24,301 nucleotides of DNA from Roseovarius sp. (lineage in GTDB: Bacteria > Pseudomonadota > Alphaproteobacteria > Rhodobacterales > Rhodobacteraceae), in NCBI GenBank assembly GCA_007125415.1, contig SLDH01000222.1, positions 1 through 24,301 of the forward strand. Reading direction: 5' to 3'. Every line of letters starts with the position of its first letter. Within the stretch, counting starts at the first letter, position 1. This document shows positions 18,115-24,301 of the stretch, one piece after another. The notes below the pieces were generated by a model. The model searched no databases, was not told the DNA's origin, and saw nothing but the letters and a program-made list of their open reading frames with translations. Position numbers and translations under genes: made by a program.

Positions 18115-19341
18115 ATGACATTCTGGATCATCAGCGGTGCGCTTGCTCTTGCCATCGTCCTGACACTGGCGCGCGCGGCGGCGCGCGGCGCCGGCGGCGA
18201 GACAGAGGCGGCCGCCTATGATCTGCAGATCTACCGTGATCAATTGAACGAGGTGGACCGCGACCTTGCGCGCGGCGTGATCAGTGAGGAAGAAGCCGGG
18301 CGCGTGCGTCTCGAAGTGTCCCGGCGGATCCTCGCGGCGGATGCGCAGGTGGCGGCCGCCGCTGCGGGCCCGAGCCAGCCTGCGCAGTCCTATTTGCTGA
18401 TCGGCTTCATCGGCATTTTCACCATCCTGGGCGGTGCCTTCTGGATCTATGACAGGCTCGGCGCGCCGGGATATCGCGATGTGCCACTGCAGGCGCGGAT
18501 CGCAAATTCGGAAGAAATGCGCCAGAACCGCCTGACGCAGGCCGAGGCGGAGGCGCGGCTGCCCGAGGGCTCGATCCGTGGTGAAGAGGTGACCGAGGAG
18601 TATCTGACGCTCATGGAGCGGCTGCGCGAAACCGTGGCGGACAGACCCGATGATCTTCAGGGCCTGAGCCTTCTGGCACGCAACGAAGCCGCGCTCGGCA
18701 ACATGCGCGCCGCCATCGAGGCCCAGGAGAAGCTCATCGCGCTGCGCGGCGACGAGGCGGATGCGGCGGATTACAGCTTTCTTGTCGAACTGATGATCGG
18801 CGCCACGGGCGGCTATGTGAGCGAGGAGGCGGAACGCAACATCCGGGCCGCGCTCGAACGCGATCCGCAATATCCCTTCGCCCGCTATTACCTCGCGCAA
18901 TACATGATCCAGGTCGATCGCCCCGACGCGGCCTTCCGCACCCTGCGCACCCTGATGGAAGAGGGGCCGCCGGATGCGCCCTGGGTCGCGCCCATTCGCC
19001 AGCAGATCGAGGAACTCGCATGGCGCGCGGGCGTGAATTACGAACTGCCGCCACAGGTCGATATCGGGCCGAGTGCTGCCCAGATCGCCGCGTCGCAGGA
19101 CATGAGCCCGGAAGAACGCACCCGGATGATCATGGGGATGGTCGAGGGGTTGTCGGAGCGGCTCAAAACCGAAGGCGGCTTGCCGGAAGAATGGGCCCAG
19201 CTGATCCGCGCGCTCGGTGTGCTGGACGAAAAGTCGCGCGCCAACGATGTCTGGGCCGAGGCGAGAGAGATTTTTGCCGAAGACCCCTCCGCTCTGCGCA
19301 GGCTCTATTCGGCGGCGCAAGATGCTGACATTGCGCAATGA
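18115..19341 (+). CDS. ccmI: c-type cytochrome biogenesis protein CcmI (CycH)
   Basis: CcmI delivers apocytochrome c to the haem ligation machinery (CcmFH) in the inner membrane and periplasm. The 408-residue protein starts MTFWIISGALALAIV with a GGAAGAGG ribosome site before it; the open frame continues upstream but without homologous content. Membrane segments lie at about residues 2-21 and 92-112. Between them is the typical leucine-zipper-like cytoplasmic loop YDLQIYRDQLNEVDRDLARGVIS (about 35-57). The C-terminal half is a periplasmic TPR-like helical domain (for example DDLQGLSLLARNEAALGNMRAAIEAQEK). It overlaps ruvX by 4 bp. The other ccm genes are not in this window. Confidence 0.93.
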   Translation: MTFWIISGALALAIVLTLARAAARGAGGETEAAAYDLQIYRDQLNEVDRDLARGVISEEEAGRVRLEVSRRILAADAQVAAAAAGPSQPAQSYLLIGFIGIFTILGGAFWIYDRLGAPGYRDVPLQARIANSEEMRQNRLTQAEAEARLPEGSIRGEEVTEEYLTLMERLRETVADRPDDLQGLSLLARNEAALGNMRAAIEAQEKLIALRGDEADAADYSFLVELMIGATGGYVSEEAERNIRAALERDPQYPFARYYLAQYMIQVDRPDAAFRTLRTLMEEGPPDAPWVAPIRQQIEELAWRAGVNYELPPQVDIGPSAAQIAASQDMSPEERTRMIMGMVEGLSERLKTEGGLPEEWAQLIRALGVLDEKSRANDVWAEAREIFAEDPSALRRLYSAAQDADIAQ

Positions 19342-19817
19342 TCTTCGAGGATATCGCTGATTTTCAGGCGTCATTGCCAAAGGCACGCCCGTTGCTCGGG
19401 CTCGATCTGGGCGAGAAGACCATCGGAATTGCCCTGTCGGACCGGCTGCTGTCGGTGGCAAGCCCGATGGAGACGGTGCGGCGCCGCAAATTCGGGCTCG
19501 ATGCCGCGCGCCTTCTGGAGATCGCCGCGGCGCGTGAGGTGGGCGGCATGATCCTCGGGCTGCCGCGCAACATGGATGGCACCGAAGGGCCGCGCTGCCA
19601 GTCCACCCGCGCTTTCGCGCGGAACCTCGCGCGGCTCACTGATCTGCCCATCGGGTTCTGGGACGAACGGCTCTCGACAGTGGCCGCCGAACGGGCGCTT
19701 CTCGAGGCGGATGCGTCACGAAAACGTCGCGCAGAGGTTATCGACAGCGTTGCGGCAAGCTATATCCTGCAAGGGGCGCTGGACCGCCTTGGACACATGA
19801 AGGCAGAGCAGCGATGA
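19338..19817 (+). CDS. ruvX: RuvX/YqgF-family nuclease (putative Holliday junction resolvase)
   Basis: A 159-residue RNase H-fold protein of the YqgF family, implicated in pre-16S rRNA maturation and proposed to resolve Holliday junctions. Acidic catalytic positions are visible: Asp23 in LLGLDLGEKTIGIALSD, Asp109/Glu110 in GFWDERLSTVAAE, and Asp136 in IDSVAASYILQ. GLPRNMDGTEGPR (about 74-86) is the family's conserved loop. It overlaps ccmI upstream and the DUF1289 gene downstream by 4 bp each (ATGA), so the three are translationally coupled. ccmI-ruvX linkage is common in Rhodobacteraceae. Confidence 0.94.
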   Translation: MIFEDIADFQASLPKARPLLGLDLGEKTIGIALSDRLLSVASPMETVRRRKFGLDAARLLEIAAAREVGGMILGLPRNMDGTEGPRCQSTRAFARNLARLTDLPIGFWDERLSTVAAERALLEADASRKRRAEVIDSVAASYILQGALDRLGHMKAEQR

Positions 19818-20047
19818 GCGACGATCTCTGGGCCCGCGAGGAAATCGAGAGCCCCTGCATCAAGATTTGCGTGATCCATCCCGAGGCACGGATCTGCACG
19901 GGCTGCCTGCGCTCCATAGATGAAATCGGGCGCTGGTCGAAGATGAGCGCCGAAGAGCGACGCGAGATCATGGGCGCCCTGCCCGCGCGGGCCGGTCTGC
20001 TGAAAAAGCGCCGCGGCGGGCGCGCGGCGCGGCTTTCCCGGGGGTAG
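19814..20047 (+). CDS. DUF1289 family protein
   Basis: A 77-residue small protein with cysteines at positions 15, 19, 28 and 31 (CIKICVIHPEARICTGCLRS), the DUF1289 pattern, which probably binds a metal ion or iron-sulphur cluster. The conserved EIGRWSKMSAEERREIM follows, then a basic tail. Molecular function is unknown. It is the last gene of the ccmI-ruvX unit, with a 4-bp overlap at its start. Confidence 0.9.
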   Translation: MSDDLWAREEIESPCIKICVIHPEARICTGCLRSIDEIGRWSKMSAEERREIMGALPARAGLLKKRRGGRAARLSRG

Positions 20048-20577
20048 ATACCTTAACGGGCTGCTGAAAAAGTGGCCGATTGCCCCCTCCAGGCGTCCTG
20101 AGCCGTAGAACCGTTCCGCGCCACGCCTGCCCCACTGTCTCGCCCGGGCGACCAGCCCGGGCGGCGGTAAGGAGGATCAGAAAACTGCCCGGGGGGCAGT
20201 TTTCCCGACGAACACCCTCCCCCCCGGGAGGGCGCATTGCAACGCTGCAAGAAGCATGACGGTTAGAGTATCTTGGCTGCCATAAAGCACAGTCGCACCG
20301 GCGTTCCGATGCGCCCACCCAGGGTCGGGCGCCGCCATCGTCCTGCCGTAGAAACAGAGGCGGCAGAACCGTCTCCCTCGCTTTCGCAGCCCCTGCGCGG
20401 CGCAAAACCCGCAGGCCGCCGCGCACCGCTGGACGCAGAATACGCCCACCTCGGGGCACAGAAGCGCCTGACGCCGGAAAAACGTCCTCTGCGGGCAGAG
20501 TTTGCCGCGCGATGCTCTGGCATGTCGCGCAGTTTCTGCCTAAACCACTGAGCGACATTGCTTTGAACGGCCCGCTC
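20048..20577. other. Structured non-coding stretch before hisF
   Basis: This 530-bp gap has no gene I can support; open frames in it are arginine-, proline- or cysteine-rich and lack ribosome sites. It contains at least five perfect inverted repeats: 20141-20163 (9-bp arms, 5-base loop), 20180-20204 (11-bp arms, 3-base loop), 20215-20232 (7-bp arms, 4-base loop), 20394-20425 (9-bp arms) and 20487-20500 (6-bp arms). It must also contain the hisF promoter, which I could not place. Confidence 0.7.
20180..20204 (+). terminator. Terminator-like hairpin after the DUF1289 gene
   Basis: A perfect 11-bp stem, GAAAACTGCCC pairing with GGGCAGTTTTC around GGG. The 3' arm ends in TTTTC, and the 5' arm carries AAAA, so it may terminate in both directions. 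It lies 130 bases after the ccmI-ruvX-DUF1289 unit. There is no T tail beyond the stem, which lowers confidence. Confidence 0.55.
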
Positions 20578-21338
<761 letters not shown>

Positions 21339-21342
<4 letters not shown>

Positions 21343-21665
21343 CGCTTGACGAACTCGCCCGGATCATCGCCGCGCGCGCAAAGACCGACCCGGAGGAAAG
21401 CTGGACCGCACGGCTCCTTGCGCAGGGCCCCGAGAAAGTGGCCGAGAAATTCGGCGAGGAAGCCATCGAGGCGATCGTCGAGGCCGTAAAGGGCGACCGT
21501 GACCGCCTGACCGAAGAAGCAGCCGACGTGCTCTTTCATCTGCTGGTCATGCTGGAATCGCGCGAGATTCCGCTTAATTCCGTGATGAGTGTGCTTGCCC
21601 GGCGGCAGGGACAGAGCGGGCTGGCCGAAAAGGCGGCACGAGGCAACGACAGGGGCAGAGCATGA
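21339..21665 (+). CDS. hisE: Phosphoribosyl-ATP pyrophosphatase
   Basis: HisE hydrolyses phosphoribosyl-ATP to phosphoribosyl-AMP, the second step of histidine synthesis. The 108-residue all-helical MazG-like protein shows [18 protein letters not shown] (about 31-48) and [16 protein letters not shown] (about 56-71), with the acidic metal-binding residues. It stands alone rather than fused to HisI. It overlaps hisF and the next gene by 4 bp each, so the three are translationally coupled. Confidence 0.95.
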
Positions 21666-21970
21666 TCCGTCATATCGTATTTTTCAGCGCGGCTGATCCT
21701 GCGGATGTGGGGCGTATCGAAGACGGGCTGAAGATGCTGGGCCGCATCCCCCATGCGCAGCATTTCGAAGTGGGGCGCAACCTGCAATCCGATCAGATCG
21801 CGGGCGCGCAGGTGGATGTGGTGGTCTATGCCGAGTTCGCCGACGAGGCGGCGCTGGCGGCCTACAAGGCGCACCCGATCTATGCCGAGTGCATCTCGCT
21901 GGTGCGCCCCATGCGGGAGTTGCGCATCGCCGCCGATTTCCGGGCCGATCCGCTCGATTTGCGCGGATGA
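21662..21970 (+). CDS. Dabb (stress-responsive alpha/beta barrel) domain protein
   Basis: A 102-residue protein matching the Dabb fold: [10 protein letters not shown] at the start, a central helix, GRNLQSDQIAGAQVDVVVYAEFAD (about 38-61) and AAYKAHPIYAECISLVRP (about 65-82), ending in a beta strand. Members form dimeric ferredoxin-like barrels with varied or unknown roles. It overlaps hisE by 4 bp and so is coupled to histidine genes, with no clear functional link. Confidence 0.88.
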   Translation: MIRHIVFFSAADPADVGRIEDGLKMLGRIPHAQHFEVGRNLQSDQIAGAQVDVVVYAEFADEAALAAYKAHPIYAECISLVRPMRELRIAADFRADPLDLRG

Positions 21971-22050
21971 ACGGGCTGGGGCCTTATGGCGTTTTGTATC
22001 TTGTCGGGGTCAACTCTTCCCGAAGACAGGCCAATGCAGCAGGCCGATAT

Positions 22051-22521
22051 TCACAACCTCGATGAGATCACGCCGGTGTTGAACCCGCCCATGCGCAACT
22101 CGCCATGGAGGCGCTGATATTCGATCTTCGGGCAGCGGTTCATGATCACATCGACACCCTGCGCCCGCGCCCGCGTCGCCGCCTCTTCATGGTAGACGCC
22201 GATCTGCATCCAGATGGTGCGCAGGCCCTTGAGCGTCAGCGCCTTCTCCACCACTTCCGGCACATGCTCGGACCGGCGGAAGATATCGACCATATCCACT
22301 TCGCCCTCAATCTCATCAAGGCTGCCCGCTACCTCGCACCCAAAGGCCGTCTTGCCGGCGTGCCCCGGATTGACAGGGATGACCTCATAACCTTTCAGCG
22401 CAAGATAGCGAGCCACATAGAAGCTGGGGCGCACCTCGTTGAGCGAAACGCCGACAACGGCGATCCGTTTCGTGCGGTCAAGTATGCCGCGCAGATACAC
22501 ATCGGAATAGCTCTCGTTCAT
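22051..22521 (-). CDS. CoA-binding domain protein (YccU-like)
   Basis: A 156-residue single-domain protein with a Rossmann-like CoA-binding fold: RIAVVGVSLNEVRPSFYVARYL (about 18-39), GYEVIPVNPGHAGKTAFGCEV (about 44-64), IEGEVDMVDIFRRSEHVPEVV (about 71-91), and the C-terminal VIMNRCPKIEYQRLHG. It is similar to the N-terminal domain of acetate-CoA ligase (ADP-forming) and to YccU. No reaction is established for the stand-alone form. It starts 29 bases after a terminator on the same strand, so its promoter must overlap that terminator or it is reached by read-through. Confidence 0.9.
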   Translation of the reverse strand: MNESYSDVYLRGILDRTKRIAVVGVSLNEVRPSFYVARYLALKGYEVIPVNPGHAGKTAFGCEVAGSLDEIEGEVDMVDIFRRSEHVPEVVEKALTLKGLRTIWMQIGVYHEEAATRARAQGVDVIMNRCPKIEYQRLHGELRMGGFNTGVISSRL

Positions 22522-22550
22522 GGCGGCACCCCTACACGTCTTGCCGCAGG

Positions 22551-22579
22551 AAAAAAAGCGCCCAGATCACTCTGGGCGC
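22551..22579 (-). terminator. Rho-independent terminator after rlmB
   Basis: On the minus strand a perfect 9-bp stem (arms 22571-22579 and 22558-22566) with a 4-base loop is followed by seven Ts. It lies about 120 bases after the rlmB stop. The intervening 22580-22699 holds no supported gene; it could be a long 3' untranslated region. Confidence 0.88.
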
Positions 22580-22699
22580 CAGTCGCGGAACGAGGGACAG
22601 TGAAGTGAAACGCCGGGGTTCCGTCCCGACGCCTCTTGATGTGAGATAGGAACGTTGTGCCGGAAGAAAAGGGATGGCCGGGCTGCACTAACGAAAATG

Positions 22700-23494
22700 T
22701 CAACAGGCCTCCGAACGCTCCGGGCGCGCGGCATAGAGCGCAACGGCTGCGGCGTTCGAGACATTGAGCGAACCGAAACCCCCGGCTGCATCGATCCGCA
22801 CGAGCCGGTCACAGACCAATCGGGTCTTGGCGCGCAGGCCCGGCCCCTCTGCCCCCAGCACGAGCGCGACAGGCCTGTTGCGCAGGCCGGAAAGCGCCTC
22901 GTCAACGGTAACCTCGGCCGCACCGTCCAGACCCAGCACCAGATAGCCCGCGCCCTGCAATGTCGAAATCGCATCGGCGAGATTGCGGACCCGCAGATAG
23001 GGCTGCCGTTCCAGTGCGCCGCTTGCCGTCTTGGCCAGCGCGCCGGTTTGGGGGGCGGAATGATGGCGTGGCGCGACCACGGCCAAGGCACCGAAAACCT
23101 CGGCCGAGCGCAGGATCGCACCCACATTATGCGGATCGGTGACCCGGTCCAGCAACACCATGCGCGGCGGCGTCCTGCCCGTCCCGAGGCAAAGCTCTTC
23201 GAGACTGCCCCAATCCAGCGGGAGCACCTCGAGCGCCGCCCCCTGATGCACCGATTGCGGATCAAGCGGAGCCGGAAAGCGGCGAGGATCGGCCATTTCA
23301 GGTTCAAACCCGGAGGCGACGATCGCCTCGGACAGCTTGTCAGCCGCATTTCTGGTGAGGATCAGACGCCGCTTTTTCCGCCGCGGGTTCAGCAACGCGT
23401 CGCGCACTGCATGCAGCCCGAAAAGCCAGACCGTCTCCGACGCGGCCTCGCGCTTCGCCTGTTCTTTCTCCACCACCCAACGCGGTTTTTTCAT
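22700..23494 (-). CDS. rlmB: 23S rRNA (guanosine-2'-O-)-methyltransferase RlmB-type (SPOUT family)
   Basis: A TrmH/RlmB-family SPOUT methyltransferase; RlmB methylates the ribose of G2251 in 23S rRNA using S-adenosylmethionine. I start it at ATG 23494 (MKKPRWVVEKEQAKREAA, 264 aa); in-frame ATG 23509 and GTG 23512 are alternatives, and none has a strong ribosome site. The N-terminal substrate-binding domain (about 22-95, FGLHAVRDALLNPRRKKRRLIL) precedes the SPOUT core: VTDPHNVGAILRSAEVFGA (motif 1), LVLGAEGPGLRAKTRLVCD (motif 2), and IDAAGGFGSLNVSNAAAVALY (motif 3). It is adjacent to tRNA-Tyr, divergent. Confidence 0.92.
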   Translation of the reverse strand: MKKPRWVVEKEQAKREAASETVWLFGLHAVRDALLNPRRKKRRLILTRNAADKLSEAIVASGFEPEMADPRRFPAPLDPQSVHQGAALEVLPLDWGSLEELCLGTGRTPPRMVLLDRVTDPHNVGAILRSAEVFGALAVVAPRHHSAPQTGALAKTASGALERQPYLRVRNLADAISTLQGAGYLVLGLDGAAEVTVDEALSGLRNRPVALVLGAEGPGLRAKTRLVCDRLVRIDAAGGFGSLNVSNAAAVALYAARPERSEAC

Positions 23495-23565
23495 GGTCTC
23501 AGGGCCCATCACTGAAAGCGCCGGAGAATGCGCCGAGGCCTGCCCGGTTGCAAGGTATTTTCGCC

Positions 23566-23599
23566 TTGACGGGTGGTGACCGCACTTGTAGTCACCACC
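23566..23599 (+). promoter_or_regulatory. Predicted tRNA-Tyr promoter overlapping a 9-bp inverted repeat
   Basis: TTGACG (23566-23571) and TAGTCA (23589-23594) are 17 bases apart, about 34 bases before the mature tRNA 5' end. A perfect inverted repeat, GGTGGTGAC-N10-GTCACCACC (23572-23599), covers the spacer and -10. The -10 match is weak. Confidence 0.4.
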
Positions 23600-23627
23600 G
23601 CACGCTCGGGCGCAGGCCGGGCGCAGT

Positions 23628-23711
23628 GGGCGACAGGCCGCAAGGTGTGGCAGGGGACTGTAACTCCCTCGCGGAGACGCACGCTAGGTTCGATTCCTAG
23701 GTCGCCCACCA
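23628..23711 (+). tRNA. tRNA-Tyr (anticodon GTA)
   Basis: An 84-base tRNA with a long variable arm, typical of bacterial tRNA-Tyr. The acceptor GGGCGAC (23628-23634) pairs with GTCGCCC. The anticodon loop is CTGTAAC with anticodon GTA (23660-23662). The T arm is CTAGG-TTCGATT-CCTAG, and the CCA is encoded at the end. Lower-GC sequence begins immediately downstream. Confidence 0.96.
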
Positions 23712-23783
23712 ATCTTTCCTTGAAGACACATGCTTGCCACATGAAAGCGGCGAAAGTCCTCCATAGCTCCCCGTTGTAAGCCG

Positions 23784-24170
23784 TCAGTCTTCTTTGAATA
23801 TAGTACCATCGAATCTTTGACCGCGAGGAGGTCCTTGAGTGGCTGGAAGCGCTGCCCTTAAAGAAAATTGGACTCGCGAGACATTTTCATTGGAAGCCTT
23901 TACCTGCCCATCAGCGCCAATTTTCGCGACGTATACGTCTACGCTTGCGCCACCGCCGCCAGCTTGTTCGCTACCTTTGGTGATGGCAACGTCGAACAAA
24001 ATCGCCGTCACTGGCACTAAACCGTCAGAAAAACGAATAATATCTGTCTCGCGAGTGGCACTGACAAGAGGGTTTACGAAGGCTCTACCGTCGCTGTTCG
24101 CTTCAATTAGTTCGTGGTTTGCGTCAATAATCGACTGCATTGTCGTCTTTATGAAATCCTTCAGTTCCAT
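23784..24170 (-). CDS. Trypco2-like small protein (conflict-system-associated domain, tentative)
   Basis: A 128-residue protein starting MELKDFIKTTMQSIIDANHE. Residues 3-27 form a likely amphipathic helix. Beta strands follow (LFDVAIT at 58-64), then a glycine-rich turn, then VDVYVAKIG and VSRVQFSLRAALP (97-109), with a short variable tail. This layout, an N-terminal helix then F.V.VT...G........V.R..F......P, resembles the trypsin-co-occurring domain 2 family known from bacterial conflict systems. The similarity is by pattern and not by search. GC content is clearly below that of the neighbours. A perfect AGGAGG lies 5 bases before the ATG. It is convergent with tRNA-Tyr and sits at its 3' flank. 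No peptidase or NTPase partner is visible inside the window. Confidence 0.7.
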   Translation of the reverse strand: MELKDFIKTTMQSIIDANHELIEANSDGRAFVNPLVSATRETDIIRFSDGLVPVTAILFDVAITKGSEQAGGGGASVDVYVAKIGADGQVKASNENVSRVQFSLRAALPATQGPPRGQRFDGTIFKED

Positions 24171-24249
24171 ATTCGCCTCCTAAACCGTTGACCCTCTATC
24201 TAATCCTAGGTGTAGTGACACGATCGGTATTCGGCAACGACCCTAAACG

Positions 24250-24285
24250 AAAGGGGGCCGTGGCGGGCGACCCCGGCCCTCTTTT
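24250..24285. terminator. Bidirectional terminator-like hairpin at window end
   Basis: An 11-bp stem (24250-24260 with 24274-24284, one G-T pair) with a 13-base loop carries AAA on one side and TTTT on the other, so it could act on either strand. It lies 80 bases upstream of the trypco2-like gene and probably insulates that gene from sequence beyond the window. Confidence 0.6.
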
Positions 24286-24301
24286 CGGTCGTCAAGTTGC
24301 G

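Noticed and set aside
20177..20449. 90-codon cysteine-rich minus-strand frame before hisF
   Set aside because: No ribosome site or known family, and it overlaps several perfect stem-loops; the cysteines follow from repeated GCA/TGC-type sequence. Kept only as part of the structured region.
22518..22703. 61-codon frame between rlmB and the CoA-binding gene
   Set aside because: It spans the terminator hairpin, has no ribosome site and resembles no protein family.

Overview
The window looks like a chromosomal segment of a high-GC alphaproteobacterium, most likely Rhodobacterales (Roseobacter/Rhodobacteraceae). The basis is gene content and order: rplU-rpmA followed by an acetyltransferase, obgE, proB and proA; a tetrameric sarcosine oxidase operon in the order soxB-soxD-soxA-soxG; ccmI-ruvX-DUF1289; hisF-hisE; and an L21 protein with a C-terminal helix-hairpin-helix tail. 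No rRNA gene, CRISPR array, transposase or integrase is visible.

Layout. Positions 1-4951 (minus strand) hold proA (cut by the window edge), proB, obgE, a GNAT acetyltransferase, rpmA and rplU. A strong terminator separates the two ribosomal protein genes from the rest. Positions 5273-6939 (minus) hold two tandem secreted DUF2059-type paralogues. tRNA-Ser(CGA) lies at 7055-7144. It is followed by an AT-richer stretch with a small membrane protein and, on the other strand, an unexplained reading frame that continues in frame past the stop codon of an ATM1-type ABC exporter (7864-9678). A LysM protein (9757-11085, minus) is divergent from a LOG-family phosphoribohydrolase (11190-11738, plus). 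A Fe-type superoxide dismutase (11957-12556) and the sarcosine oxidase operon (12657-17900) follow on the minus strand.

The plus strand then carries ccmI-ruvX-DUF1289 with 4-bp overlaps (18115-20047). Next is a 530-bp non-coding stretch packed with perfect stem-loops, then hisF-hisE-Dabb protein, again with 4-bp overlaps (20578-21970). On the minus strand are a CoA-binding protein and an RlmB-type 23S rRNA methyltransferase. tRNA-Tyr(GUA) at 23628-23711 is followed by a low-GC gene for a trypco2-like protein (23784-24170) and a terminator-like hairpin at the window end.

How the genes work together. proB and proA give two steps of proline synthesis. soxBDAG demethylates sarcosine in folate-linked one-carbon metabolism. 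hisF and hisE belong to histidine synthesis. ccmI acts in cytochrome c maturation. Most of the window is ordinary core genome. The places worth a second look are the 3' flanks of both tRNA genes, the stem-loop-rich region before hisF, the promoter/terminator overlap before rplU, and the tandem DUF2059 pair.
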